Positions 36,150-45,382 are shown, counted from the stretch's first letter. The stretch is 64,000 nt of DNA from Methylomagnum ishizawai (GCF_019670005.1 NZ_AP019783.1:124001-188000), one strand, 5' to 3'. Notes: a model not told the origin generated them from the sequence alone. Program-made: numbers and translations.

Positions 36150-37337
36150 ATGCCATCCCGTTCCCATCGCCGCGTTAGAACCGCCCACCCGCCCGGGACC
36201 ACCGGGCTGATTTGGATATTGGGCTTCTTCCTGGTGCTGACGGCCATCGTGGTCGCCACCGTGCTGCTCAACAGCGGCCAAGAGGAGGCCACCCCGGTCG
36301 CGTCCATCCTCAACCAGGCCGACGCCCTGTGGCGGCCCGAACAAGCCCCCAAGGCCGTCGCCCTGCTCAAAGCGGCCCGCGCCACCCACCCCGGCACCGA
36401 GGCCGAAATCGACAGCCGCCTCGGCATGATCTATCAAAAAGCGGGACTCACGGCGGAAGCGCTGCCCTACCTGGACCGGAGCGTGCGCCTGGGCGCGGAC
36501 ATGGGCGTGAAAGCCAACGCGCTGCGGCGGCTGATCCGCGCCCAGCTCGGCGTGGACAACTACGACGCCGCGCAAAAGCTCGTCAAGACACTGCCACCGG
36601 ACGATCCCGAAGTGGAGCGCTGGCGCTTGATCATGCGGACCGCCCAGCAAGACGACCCCGCGCAGGCGCTGGCCGTGTTCCGCGAACTCGCCGCCGCCAC
36701 CCCGTCCGAGCGCGAAAGCCAAAGACGCCTGGGACGCGCCGAATTGGACCAACAACGCTGGGCCGAGGCCGCGCAGACCCTGGCCCTGGCCCTCGAACGC
36801 TTCCCGGACGATATGGAATTCCTGGGCCTGGCCGGGGACGCGGCCTATCGCGACCGGGACTATGGCCGCTCGAAGGCGTGGTTCGAGCGCCTGGTGGACT
36901 TGGAACGGCAGTGGTCCGGGGGCAAGGCGGCCCATACGGTCGAACTGGCGCGGGCGCAGATCGCCCTGGACCAACGCGCCCCGGCCAATGCCCTGCTGGA
37001 CGCCTTCCTGGCCCAACAGCCGGACCATGCGGAGGCTTTGTTCTACCGGGCCTTGAGCGCGTTCCGGGATGGCGACTACCAGACCGCCTACGACCATATC
37101 AGCCTCGTGGCCCCGGCGCACCCCAGTTGGACCGACTGCAACCTCCTGGCCGGCGCCGCCGCGCTGGCCCTGGACCGCGTCGAATCGGCGCGGACCCATC
37201 TCGCCTTGTTCGCCAACCCAGCGGGACCGGAAACAGGCAAGCACCTGTTGCGCATCGCCCAGGCCGGCCCGGAAGAGCGCGCCGGAACGCTCGCTTCCGG
37301 CGAGCTGAAGCATCTATTCGACAATCTCCTGCGATAA
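36150..37337 (+). CDS. membrane-anchored TPR protein
   Basis: The protein is 395 residues. A basic N-terminus is followed by one hydrophobic segment at about 19-40 (GLIWILGFFLVLTAIVV region), then a helical, TPR-like solenoid through the rest of the protein with repeated A..LL and AL.YL patterns. This is the layout of inner-membrane TPR assembly factors and similar scaffolds. The exact start is uncertain because there is no strong ribosome-binding site at 36150. No catalytic motif is visible. A strong hairpin follows the gene at 37444-37475. Confidence 0.7.
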   Translation: MPSRSHRRVRTAHPPGTTGLIWILGFFLVLTAIVVATVLLNSGQEEATPVASILNQADALWRPEQAPKAVALLKAARATHPGTEAEIDSRLGMIYQKAGLTAEALPYLDRSVRLGADMGVKANALRRLIRAQLGVDNYDAAQKLVKTLPPDDPEVERWRLIMRTAQQDDPAQALAVFRELAAATPSERESQRRLGRAELDQQRWAEAAQTLALALERFPDDMEFLGLAGDAAYRDRDYGRSKAWFERLVDLERQWSGGKAAHTVELARAQIALDQRAPANALLDAFLAQQPDHAEALFYRALSAFRDGDYQTAYDHISLVAPAHPSWTDCNLLAGAAALALDRVESARTHLALFANPAGPETGKHLLRIAQAGPEERAGTLASGELKHLFDNLLR

Positions 37338-37443
37338 TCCGATATCCCCCGCCGGGCGGGCATTCCCACCGCCCCGACCCCACCCATGGCCGCCTTGCGC
37401 CCAAGCCATTGGCATGTTTCCGGTATTGCCATACGGGAGATTC

Positions 37444-37475
37444 CGCCGCCCTGGGCTCCCGAACCCAGGGCGGCG
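37444..37475. terminator. strong 12-bp GC hairpin before chrB
   Basis: CGCCGCCCTGGG pairs perfectly with CCCAGGGCGGCG around an 8-nt loop. It lies 107 bp after the TPR gene stop and 96 bp before chrB, with no T tract. It may end upstream transcription or serve as a leader element of chrBA. Confidence 0.5.
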
Positions 37476-37570
37476 ATGTGCCGCAAACGCGCCCAGCCAT
37501 CCGCCGGGCACGCTCTCCCCACCGCCGAGCCTTCTTTGTAAAAGACTCAACAAATAAGTAGCATACGCAC

Positions 37571-38524
37571 ATGAATCCATCCTGGCTCCTCCTCATCACC
37601 AGCCTGCCAACCCAACACGCGGCGGGCCGGATGCGCGTCTGGCGGGCACTCAAAGCCCTGGGCTGCGGCATCCTGCGCGACGGTGTCTACCTGCTGCCGA
37701 ACCGGCCCGGCTTCCGCGACCTGCTGGCGGCCCAGGCCGAGGAGGTCAAAGCGGGCGGCGGCAATGCCTACCTGCTGGCGCTGGACCCGGCGGATGGCGC
37801 GGGGCAGGACGGCTTCGAGGCGCTGTTCGACCGCACGGAGGACTACGCCCAATTGAGCGGGGCCATCCACCACGCCATGCCGGTGGCCGAACCGGGCGAC
37901 CTCGCGGGTTTACGGCGGCAGGTCCAACGGCTGCGCAAGGAATTCGAGGCGCTGGCGGCGGTGGATTTCTTTCCGGGACCGGCGCGGGACCAAGCCGCCA
38001 TCCGGCTGGAGGCGCTGGAACTGGCCCTGGACCGGCGGCTCCACCCGGACGAACCCCGCGGCCTGCCCGGCCAGATACAAACACTGCGCCGCGAGGATTA
38101 CCAAGGCAGAACCTGGGCGACCCGCCGCCGCCCCTGGATCGACCGCCTCGCCAGCGCTTGGCTGATCCGCCGCCATATCGATCCGGCGGCGCGTTTCCTG
38201 TGGCTGGCCGAACCCGGCGATTGCCCCGCCGACGCCCTGGGCTTCGATTTCGACGGCGCGGCCTTCACCCATGTCGGTGCCAAGGTCAGCTTCGAGGTGC
38301 TGCTGGCCAGCTTCGGCCTGGACCCGGACCCGGCTTTGCGGCATCTGGCCGGGCTGGTGCATTACCTGGACGTGGGCGGCATCCCGGTGCCGGAAGCCGC
38401 CGGGCTGTCCTTGCTGATCCGGGGCCTGGGCCGGCGCTGGGCCGGCGACGACGACGCCTTGCTCGCCGCGGCGGAAACGCTGTTCGACGCGCTCTACCAA
38501 GCCTATTCAGGAACCGACCCATGA
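37571..38524 (+). CDS. chrB: chromate resistance protein ChrB
   Basis: The protein is 317 residues. The N-terminal domain (about 1-110) has the ChrB.N form SLPTQHAAGRMRVWRALKALG. The C-terminal domain carries TWATRRRPWIDRLASAWLIRRH, typical of ChrB.C (stated as a region). ChrB is usually a chromate/sulfate-sensing regulator of chrA. Its stop overlaps the chrA start (ATGA), so both are on one transcript. The ATG is chosen because it starts the conserved core directly and lies 8 bp into the ORF's own leader. Confidence 0.92.
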   Translation: MNPSWLLLITSLPTQHAAGRMRVWRALKALGCGILRDGVYLLPNRPGFRDLLAAQAEEVKAGGGNAYLLALDPADGAGQDGFEALFDRTEDYAQLSGAIHHAMPVAEPGDLAGLRRQVQRLRKEFEALAAVDFFPGPARDQAAIRLEALELALDRRLHPDEPRGLPGQIQTLRREDYQGRTWATRRRPWIDRLASAWLIRRHIDPAARFLWLAEPGDCPADALGFDFDGAAFTHVGAKVSFEVLLASFGLDPDPALRHLAGLVHYLDVGGIPVPEAAGLSLLIRGLGRRWAGDDDALLAAAETLFDALYQAYSGTDP

Positions 38525-39879
38525 CCGATCCCCACCCGGCGCGGACGCGCCCCGCCCCCGTCGGCTTCGGCCAAGCCCTCCGCTATTGGCTGAAGCTGGG
38601 CTTCATCAGCTTCGGCGGACCCGCCGGGCAAATCGCCATCATGCACCAGGACTTGGTGGAACGGCGGCGCTGGATTTCCGAGCGGCGCTATCTGCACGCC
38701 CTGAACTACTGCATGTTGCTGCCGGGGCCGGAAGCCCAGCAATTGGCGACCTATATCGGCTGGCTGATGCACGGCACCTGGGGCGGTATCGCGGCGGGCG
38801 GGCTGTTCGTATTGCCGGCCACCCTCATCCTGATGGTCCTGGGCTGGATTTACCTGGAATTCGGGCAGGTGCCCGCCGTGGCCGGCGCCTTGTACGGCAT
38901 CAAACCCGCCGTCACCGCCATCGTGTTATGCGCGGCCTACCGTATCGGCACGCGGGCGCTCAAGAACGCCGCACTGTGGGCCATCGCGGCCCTGGCCTTC
39001 CTCGCGATTTTCGCCCTGGACGCGCCGTTTCCCCTGATCGTGGCGGCGGCGGCGCTGGCGGGGGCGGTGGGCGGCAAACTCGCGCCGGGGCGGTTCGCCT
39101 TGGGGGGCGGGCATGGCGCGGCCAAGCAGGGTTACGGCCCGGCCTTGATCGACGACGATATGCCGCCGCCGGAACACGCCCGGTTTTCCTGGAGGCGGCT
39201 GGCGTGGACGGTGGGCGCGGCGCTGCTGCTCTGGACGGGAGGGATCGGGTTGTTATGCGGACAATTCGGGTGGCAGGGCACGCCCACCCAACTGGGCTGG
39301 TTTTTCACCAAGGCGGCGCTCCTGACCTTCGGCGGGGCTTACGCGGTGCTGCCCTATGTGTTCCAGGGCGCGGTGGAGCATTACCACTGGCTGACCCCGG
39401 CCCAGATGATCGACGGGCTGGCGCTGGGGGAAACCACACCGGGACCGCTGATCATGGTGGTGACTTTCGTCGGCTTCGTGGCGGGCTGGGGACAGGCTTG
39501 GCTTGGGCCGGAGCATCCGGGGCTGGCGGGGGTGATGGCGGCGCTGGTCGTGACCTATTTCACCTTCCTGCCCAGTTTCCTGTTCATCCTGGCCGGCGGT
39601 CCCCTGGTCGAATCCACCCACGGCAATTTGAAATACACCGCACCGCTCACCGCCATCACCGCCTCGGTGGTGGGCGTCATCCTGAACCTCGCCTTGTTCT
39701 TCGCCTACCATGTCTTTTGGCCGCAAGGCTTCGGCGGGGACTTCGATGCGATGTCGGCGGCGATCGGCGGAGGCGCCCTGCTGGCTTTGCTGCGCTTCAA
39801 GGTCGCGGTGATCCCGGTGATCCTGGCCTGTGGCGGGGCGGGTTTGTTGTTCACTTTCGCCCAGACCTGGCTGGCCTAG
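38521..39879 (+). CDS. chrA: chromate transporter ChrA
   Basis: The protein is 452 residues from the ATG at 38521, which overlaps chrB by 4 bp. Two homologous CHR halves are visible: the first with LGFISFGGPAGQIAIMHQ, the second with AALLTFGGAYAVLPY, each followed by four to six membrane helices. This two-domain (long) form exports chromate in exchange for protons. The chrBA order and the absence of chrC/F make a minimal chromate-resistance operon. Confidence 0.94.
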   Translation: MTDPHPARTRPAPVGFGQALRYWLKLGFISFGGPAGQIAIMHQDLVERRRWISERRYLHALNYCMLLPGPEAQQLATYIGWLMHGTWGGIAAGGLFVLPATLILMVLGWIYLEFGQVPAVAGALYGIKPAVTAIVLCAAYRIGTRALKNAALWAIAALAFLAIFALDAPFPLIVAAAALAGAVGGKLAPGRFALGGGHGAAKQGYGPALIDDDMPPPEHARFSWRRLAWTVGAALLLWTGGIGLLCGQFGWQGTPTQLGWFFTKAALLTFGGAYAVLPYVFQGAVEHYHWLTPAQMIDGLALGETTPGPLIMVVTFVGFVAGWGQAWLGPEHPGLAGVMAALVVTYFTFLPSFLFILAGGPLVESTHGNLKYTAPLTAITASVVGVILNLALFFAYHVFWPQGFGGDFDAMSAAIGGGALLALLRFKVAVIPVILACGGAGLLFTFAQTWLA

Positions 39880-39990
39880 CGCGTTTTCATTCGCCGGGAT
39901 GCGCCCATCCCAAAACACCCGGCGGAATCCGGGCCACGCGCCCCATGGGCTGATAAACTGGCGGCCTCTCGTCCACAACGGGCCGCCCGC

Positions 39991-40968
39991 GTGAAGGAAT
40001 GCCAATTTATCGCCGATAGACGCGCCGACTGGGAGACCTGGGACCGTTGGCTCGAAGCCCGGCGCGGCGGCGTCCAGGCCCAGGCAGCCTTGCCGGTCGC
40101 GGCCCTGCCCCGGAAATTCCGGGCGCTGTGCCAGGATTTGTCGCTGGCCCGCGACCGCCGCTATTCCGAACCCTTGCTCGACGAACTGCAAAGCCGGGTG
40201 CTGGCGGCGCACCAACGCATCTACGGTGCCCACCGTCCCCAGGAACGCCATGCCACCCGTTTCGTCCTCCGCGAATTGCCGCGGTTGGTGCGGCGCGAGG
40301 CCAGGCTGGCCGCGCTCTCCGCCCTCCTGTTTTTCCTGCCGCTGTTCGCCGCCCTCATCGCCCTGCAAACCTACCCGGACGGCGTGTATTTCCTGCTGTC
40401 GCCGGAAACCGTGGGCCGGATCGAGGAGATGTATTCGCCCACCACCCTGGTTCCCGGCCGGCCCCGCGACGCCACCGACGATGTGATGATGCTGGGCCAT
40501 TACCTCGCCAACAATGTGCAGATCGACATCCAATGCTTCGCGGCGGGGATCGTGTTCGGGCTGGGGAGCGTGTTCTTCCTGGTCTATAACGGGCTGGTGA
40601 TCGGGGCCGTGGCCGGGCATCTCACCCAATTGGGCTTCATCCCCACCTTCTGGGGCTTCGTGGCCGGACATAGCGCCCCGGAACTGACCGGCGTGGTGTT
40701 GTCGGGAATGGCGGGTTTGAAGCTCGGTGCCGCCTTGATCGCGCCGGGCCGTTGGAGCCGGACCGAGGCGCTCAAGCAGGCCGCCCGGCCCGCCGTGCAT
40801 TTGTTGTATGGCGCGGCGGGACTCACTTTCGGGGCGGCGTTCATCGAAGCCTTCTGGTCGCCGCTGCCAACGGTGCCGGTGGTGGTGAAATACGGCGTCG
40901 GCGTCGGGTTCTGGCTGGTGTTGCTGGCTTATTTCGTCCTGCTGGGCCGGGAACGCCATGGAGCTTGA
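39991..40968 (+). CDS. stage II sporulation protein M family membrane protein
   Basis: The protein is 325 residues from a GTG start at 39991. The N-terminal region (MKECQFIADRRADWETWDRWL, stated as region 1-21) matches SpoIIM-family proteins found in non-sporulating Proteobacteria. After it come about five membrane segments (about 110-315), with HYLANNVQIDIQCFAAG in the middle. It overlaps the next gene by 11 bp and leads a three-gene operon with DUF4129 and DUF4350 proteins. Its role is not known; such operons usually include a MoxR AAA+ ATPase and a DUF58 protein. Confidence 0.85.
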   Translation: MKECQFIADRRADWETWDRWLEARRGGVQAQAALPVAALPRKFRALCQDLSLARDRRYSEPLLDELQSRVLAAHQRIYGAHRPQERHATRFVLRELPRLVRREARLAALSALLFFLPLFAALIALQTYPDGVYFLLSPETVGRIEEMYSPTTLVPGRPRDATDDVMMLGHYLANNVQIDIQCFAAGIVFGLGSVFFLVYNGLVIGAVAGHLTQLGFIPTFWGFVAGHSAPELTGVVLSGMAGLKLGAALIAPGRWSRTEALKQAARPAVHLLYGAAGLTFGAAFIEAFWSPLPTVPVVVKYGVGVGFWLVLLAYFVLLGRERHGA

Positions 40969-42478
40969 GCGCCTCGAATTGGAACTCCGCCACCGCACGC
41001 CCTGGGAAGCGGCGGATTTGGGCCTGCCCTGGTTGCGGCGCTGGCGCGGCCCGGTCTACCGGGCGTGGTTCGCCACGTTCATCCCGTTCAACCTGCTGTT
41101 GTTCCTGGCGCTGTGGCGCTGGCCGCTGGTCGCCGCCATGGTCGCGTGGTGGTGCAAGCCGCTGTTCGACCGGGTCTTGCTCAAGGTCTACGCCGAGGCG
41201 GCGTTCGGCCAGCCGCCCGGTTTGGGCGCGGTCTGGCGGAGCTTGCCGGACCTGTGCCGGCGGACCGGACTGGTGGGGGCATTGACCTGGGGACGCGGGG
41301 ACATGGCGCGTTCCTTCCATCTGCCGGTCCACCAACTGGAACGCCAGCGCGGCAAGGCCGCCAAATCGCGGCGCAAGGTCTTGGGTTACAAAGCCCGTGG
41401 CTGCGCGTTCTGGCTGACCTTCCTCTGCTCGAATTTCTCGGCCTGCCTGCAAATCTCCATCATCCTGCTGCTGGAATTGCTCTGGCCCAGCGAAGCCCCG
41501 GCGGTGTTCGATTGGCAAGCCCTGTTCCATGGCGACAGCGGCCTGTGGGAATCGCTGCTGTCGCATCTGGCCTGGGTGTTCGGGGAAAGCCTGGTCGAGC
41601 CGTTCTATGTCGCCGCCGGGTTCGCGCTCTATCTCAACCGCCGCAACGACCTGGAAGGCTGGGATATCGAACTGGGTTTCCGCCAACTGGCCCGGCGCGT
41701 GGCGGCGGAACGGCGCGGCCAAGGACTGGGCCGGGCGGCGGGGTTGGCAAGCCTGGGCTTGGCGGGGTTGCTATTGGCGCAATACCCCCTGGACGGCCAC
41801 GCGGCGGAGCCCACCGCCGCCAGCGGACCGGAAGTTCCGCCCAGCCCCGCCAAGCAAGCCATCCAAGCCGTGCTGGCGGACCCGGTGTTCGGCCATAAGG
41901 TCGAGGATTGGGAATGGCATCGGCGCGATGAGGACGATGGCGCATCGTCCCGGCGGGATGCCCCCGACCTTGCCTGGCTCCACCAAATCGTGGAATGGAT
42001 CGCCGAGGGCATCCGCCTGTCCGGCTATGTCGCGGCGGCGGTGTTGGCGGGTGGGTTCGGCGTGCTGCTGTACCGTTACCGGGGGATGTGGCCGGGCCGT
42101 GCGCCCAACACGCGGAGGGTGCCGTCCACGCTGTTCGGACTGGATGTGCGCCCGGAGTCCTTGCCCGAGGATATCGCCCTGGCCGCCGGACGCTTGCTCG
42201 ATGCCGGGTCGGTCCTCCCGGCCCTGTCCTTGCTCTACCGGGGCGCTTTGGTGGCGCTGATCCATGGGCATGGGGTGGATTTCCTGCCCGGCGATACCGA
42301 GGACGACTGCCGGACACGGGTGCGGGGCCGGATCGACCCCGGGGCCGAAGCCTATTTCGCCGGATTGCTGGCAGCCTGGAGCCTCGCCGCCTACGCCCAC
42401 GCCACGCCGCCGCCCGCACAGCTCCAGGCCTTGTGCGCCGACTGGCCGCGCCATTTCGCCGGGCGGGGCGCGGTATGA
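40958..42478 (+). CDS. DUF4129-domain membrane protein
   Basis: The protein is 506 residues. Membrane segments lie at about 40-60, 145-170 and 185-215, then one around 345-370; the C-terminal part (about 430-500) has LSLLYRGALVALIHGHGVDF, typical of DUF4129. It overlaps the SpoIIM gene by 11 bp and DUF4350 by 4 bp. These proteins occur in clusters with MoxR ATPases and DUF58/vWA proteins, which are thought to aid assembly of periplasmic or membrane complexes. Confidence 0.83.
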   Translation: MELERLELELRHRTPWEAADLGLPWLRRWRGPVYRAWFATFIPFNLLLFLALWRWPLVAAMVAWWCKPLFDRVLLKVYAEAAFGQPPGLGAVWRSLPDLCRRTGLVGALTWGRGDMARSFHLPVHQLERQRGKAAKSRRKVLGYKARGCAFWLTFLCSNFSACLQISIILLLELLWPSEAPAVFDWQALFHGDSGLWESLLSHLAWVFGESLVEPFYVAAGFALYLNRRNDLEGWDIELGFRQLARRVAAERRGQGLGRAAGLASLGLAGLLLAQYPLDGHAAEPTAASGPEVPPSPAKQAIQAVLADPVFGHKVEDWEWHRRDEDDGASSRRDAPDLAWLHQIVEWIAEGIRLSGYVAAAVLAGGFGVLLYRYRGMWPGRAPNTRRVPSTLFGLDVRPESLPEDIALAAGRLLDAGSVLPALSLLYRGALVALIHGHGVDFLPGDTEDDCRTRVRGRIDPGAEAYFAGLLAAWSLAAYAHATPPPAQLQALCADWPRHFAGRGAV

Positions 42479-43671
42479 GCCGGGCTTGGCTCTGGGCGGT
42501 GTTCGGCTTGTCCGCCTTGGCCATCCTGGGCACGGTGTGGGTGGTCGAACATTACGAGCGCGTGCCGACCACCCGCTGGGAAGGTCCGGGCAAGGCGGCG
42601 CTACGCGATCCCTATCTGGCCTTGGAGCGCTACCTGGAACGCATGGGCCGTCCCTTGCAAAGGGTGGGCAATGCCTTGAGCCTGGATGCCTTGCCGCCGG
42701 GCGGGGCGCTGCTGCTGGACCGGGCGCGGCGTATCCACCTCAATCCCCGGCGGGCCGACCAAGTGTTGGATTGGGTGGCGCGGGGCGGCTATTTGATCGT
42801 GGCGGCGGAAGCGCCCTCGGTCGACGATCCCATCCTCAAGCGCCTGGGCGTGGTTTGGCGGCGTCCGCCCGAACCCGACGAACCCGCCGCCGAAGGCGAA
42901 GCCGGGCAATGTCCCGCCCCGCCCGCACCCGAAGCGTCCACGCCGGATACCCTGGTGGTCCGCTGGCCCGGCAGCGAACGGCCCTTGGCTCTCGATATCG
43001 GGGATTGGGCCGGGGAACCCGGCCTCTGGCCCGGCGAGTCCGCGCCGCTCTGGACGGCGGAACCCGTGCCGGGGAAATCGGGTGCCGTGCTGCTGCACTA
43101 TGCCCATGGGCAAGGCCAGATCACGGTGCTGTCGGATTTAAGCTTCTTCAACAACTGGCGGATCGGCGACTACGACCATGCCGAATTGCTGTGGACCTTG
43201 CTGCGGCAGTACGCCCCGGCGGGTCCGGTGCGGCTGGCGGCAAGGCTGAAAGTGCCGACGCTGTGGGAATGGCTGGCGGACTCGGCCTGGATGGCATTGG
43301 TGAGCGGGGGCTTGTGGATCACGGCTTGGCTGTGGGCCATCGTGCCGCGGTTCGGAGGCGTGGTGCCGGCGGCGGAACCGGAACGGCGGGGTTTGGGCGG
43401 ACATCTCGCCGCCGTGGGCCGGGCGGTGTGGCGGGAAGGGGGTTGGGGGCATTGGGTGGAGGTACTGCGGCAGGAGGTGAAGGAACTCACCCTCAGGCGG
43501 CATCCGCATCTCGCGGCCTTGCCCGAGGCCGGACGGATCGAAGCTTTGGCCCGCATCGGCGGGGTTCCGCCCGAGCGGGTCGCCGAGTTTTTAAACCCCA
43601 CGGCGGCGGAGGCTCCCGAGGATTACACCCGCCTGACCCAGACGGCGCAACGCTTGATACAAAGGCTGTGA
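42475..43671 (+). CDS. DUF4350-domain membrane protein
   Basis: The protein is 398 residues from the ATG at 42475 (ATGA overlap with the upstream gene). An N-terminal membrane segment (about 5-25) precedes an extracytoplasmic DUF4350 domain (about 35-250) with NPYLALERYLERMG-like sequence (DPYLALERYLERMG here). A second membrane segment lies about 265-290 and a cytoplasmic tail follows. This is the last gene of the operon. The MoxR and DUF58 genes that usually follow are absent here. Confidence 0.83.
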   Translation: MSRAWLWAVFGLSALAILGTVWVVEHYERVPTTRWEGPGKAALRDPYLALERYLERMGRPLQRVGNALSLDALPPGGALLLDRARRIHLNPRRADQVLDWVARGGYLIVAAEAPSVDDPILKRLGVVWRRPPEPDEPAAEGEAGQCPAPPAPEASTPDTLVVRWPGSERPLALDIGDWAGEPGLWPGESAPLWTAEPVPGKSGAVLLHYAHGQGQITVLSDLSFFNNWRIGDYDHAELLWTLLRQYAPAGPVRLAARLKVPTLWEWLADSAWMALVSGGLWITAWLWAIVPRFGGVVPAAEPERRGLGGHLAAVGRAVWREGGWGHWVEVLRQEVKELTLRRHPHLAALPEAGRIEALARIGGVPPERVAEFLNPTAAEAPEDYTRLTQTAQRLIQRL

Positions 43672-43675
43672 GGGC

Positions 43676-43699
43676 GGGTTCCCAGTCCGGCGGGAACCC
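43676..43699. terminator. hairpin after the DUF4350 gene
   Basis: GGGTTCCC pairs with GGGAACCC around an 8-nt loop, starting 4 bp after the stop. There is no long T tract, so terminator activity is tentative. Confidence 0.45.
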
Positions 43700-43709
43700 C
43701 CACAGGGTT

Positions 43710-43844
43710 TCACAAGACCGACGCCAGCACCACCAGGCCCACCATCAACGCCAGGGTCGTGGTCGCCGCGCTTTCCAGGTCTCCCGCCTGCGGCAGGGTT
43801 TGCCGCTGGCTCATGCGCCTCAGCAAGATTCTCAAATCGCCCAT
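43710..43844 (-). CDS. small single-pass membrane protein (44 residues)
   Basis: The ORF codes for 44 residues starting MGDLRILLRRMSQRQT and ending with a hydrophobic segment rich in L, V and A (about 28-44). AGGTG lies 6 bp upstream of the ATG at 43844. The gene is convergent with the DUF4350 gene and downstream of the unknown 184-residue protein. It is too short for firm calling. A basic N-terminus followed by a TM segment at the very C-terminus is a plausible small membrane protein. Confidence 0.4.
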   Translation of the reverse strand: MGDLRILLRRMSQRQTLPQAGDLESAATTTLALMVGLVVLASVL

Positions 43845-43932
43845 TCCGCACCTCGCTTCGTTGGATTATCCAGGACCGCACAGTAGCAAGCACCAACTTA
43901 ATCGAGGCTTAACCTGGGGGCTATCGGTAGAC

Positions 43933-44487
43933 CTACGCAGGCGGCTGCGTGTCTTGGCTAGCCACGATCCCACTTTCCAGGGTGGGATCGGTTTCTAGCA
44001 CTGGAAGATTCGCCAATTTGAATAATTTTTCCCCTACGATAGGGTCTCGTAGCATTTCAGCCAGCGCGTTCTCCAAGGCTTCCTTGTCTTCGCAGACATA
44101 GGTTTGTGATCCTAGGATTATTTCGCAAGGATAACCAGCACGGGATTGTTTCCATTCCGCAAGCTCCGTATCGCTTCCCGGTGTTTTTTGATTTTTGGCA
44201 CATATCGCAACATAACCCTTAACTGCCCTGAGCCTCCAACCTGCAAGCTTGTCGTTGATCCCCAGCGCATTAGATGCGTTAGATAAATATAGCGCCGAAT
44301 AATTTTCAAGCTCTTTAAAAGAAATTGTTTCATGAAGTGGCTTAATAGAAATCTGTATTTTTCCATCAGATACTCTAAATAACTGTGAATTTAGCTCTTC
44401 AAATACCCCATCAATTTCGCGTTTATTATTTTTGGTGCGTTCGACAATATTCAAGCCCGCCCGATAAGCTTCGATAAAATTAGCCAT
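43933..44487 (-). CDS. hypothetical protein paired with an EEP nuclease
   Basis: The protein is 184 residues from the ATG at 44487; the longer frame to 44514 overlaps the upstream gene. There is one base between the stop of the EEP nuclease gene and this ATG, and AAGGTGG lies just before. This indicates translational coupling. No domain is recognised. The start MANFIEAYRAGLNIVERTKN (position 1-20) is helical, and the middle is mixed alpha/beta. The pair is less GC-rich than its neighbours, especially 44100-44490. It could be a partner, immunity or regulatory protein for the nuclease. Confidence 0.7.
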   Translation of the reverse strand: MANFIEAYRAGLNIVERTKNNKREIDGVFEELNSQLFRVSDGKIQISIKPLHETISFKELENYSALYLSNASNALGINDKLAGWRLRAVKGYVAICAKNQKTPGSDTELAEWKQSRAGYPCEIILGSQTYVCEDKEALENALAEMLRDPIVGEKLFKLANLPVLETDPTLESGIVASQDTQPPA

Positions 44488-44488
44488 A

Positions 44489-45382
44489 TCAATCCACCTT
44501 TTCAATAACACCAATCACAGGAAAATGGTCGAAAATGGATTGATGATCGACCATTTTCGCCCCATGTTCCGGTATCCTCAATATCCCAGTCAATGCTTCG
44601 TTCAAATGCCATCGACCACGCCCCAAAAATACCGATGAGAAAATGATCTGGTCGAAGGTACGCCAGCGTGTGGTTTCCCCGTTGGCGTGGAAGTAGGTCC
44701 CGCCACCCGTTTCGTCTTCGGCTTTGGACGGATAGGGTTCTGCACGCACCAAATGCCGCCAAAAAGGGTTGTACAGCAGATGCGGCTTTTTAACCACAAA
44801 TGCCCGGTCGCGGGTCGCCATCAGTTGGCCTGCTAGCGAATCGTCAAAAGGTTCGTCATTATAATCACCGAGCAAAATAACCGCTCCGTCCTTTGCGGGA
44901 TTCAAACCATCGATTTGATCGCGTAGCCGCATTCCCAACAAATGGCGATCCACGGAGTTTTCGTGGCACCATAAGCGACTGGGCCAGTGCGAAATAAAGA
45001 GGCGCAACAAGCCACCGCCATTGGGAGCCAGGAAATCGGCACGCTGTGCCATTTTCAATGTCCGGCTACCTTTCAGGAATAGCAATTGTTGGACTTCTCC
45101 CAATAGTTCCAATCGCTCCCATCGATAAATCAGGCAAGTATCGAAGCACGACCGCCCAGCAGGTTCCAGGCTGTGATAAATGCGATGATTTTCCAGCCTA
45201 CATTGATCGCGGAACATCGCAATATCATGGTCAGCCACTTCCCCCAACGCCAGAAAATCAACGCCCACCCGGTTCAACATATGATCCACCATTCCACACG
45301 CCCATTCTTTTTCCGTGGCAGACGCCCGATCTTTCCCCATGGGTGACAAACTGGTGTTCCACCATACAAAACGGAGTCTCAT
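44489..45382 (-). CDS. endonuclease/exonuclease/phosphatase (EEP) family protein
   Basis: The protein is 297 residues with the EEP catalytic set: FVWWNTS (Asn), LALGEVAD (Glu), ISHWPSRL (His), LLGDYNDEP (Asp/Asn), TFDQIIFSS (Asp) and DHFPVIG (His). The fold covers DNases, phosphatases and sphingomyelinases. No signal peptide is seen, so it should act in the cytoplasm. It is coupled to the downstream 184-residue gene and divergent from hflK. The closest described relatives cannot be named from the sequence. Confidence 0.83.
   Translation of the reverse strand: MRLRFVWWNTSLSPMGKDRASATEKEWACGMVDHMLNRVGVDFLALGEVADHDIAMFRDQCRLENHRIYHSLEPAGRSCFDTCLIYRWERLELLGEVQQLLFLKGSRTLKMAQRADFLAPNGGGLLRLFISHWPSRLWCHENSVDRHLLGMRLRDQIDGLNPAKDGAVILLGDYNDEPFDDSLAGQLMATRDRAFVVKKPHLLYNPFWRHLVRAEPYPSKAEDETGGGTYFHANGETTRWRTFDQIIFSSVFLGRGRWHLNEALTGILRIPEHGAKMVDHQSIFDHFPVIGVIEKVD

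Noticed and set aside
39253-40998. 581-residue minus-strand ORF opposite chrA and SpoIIM genes
   Set aside because: Shadow ORF; the Q/E/H-rich composition is typical of antisense reading of GC-rich genes.
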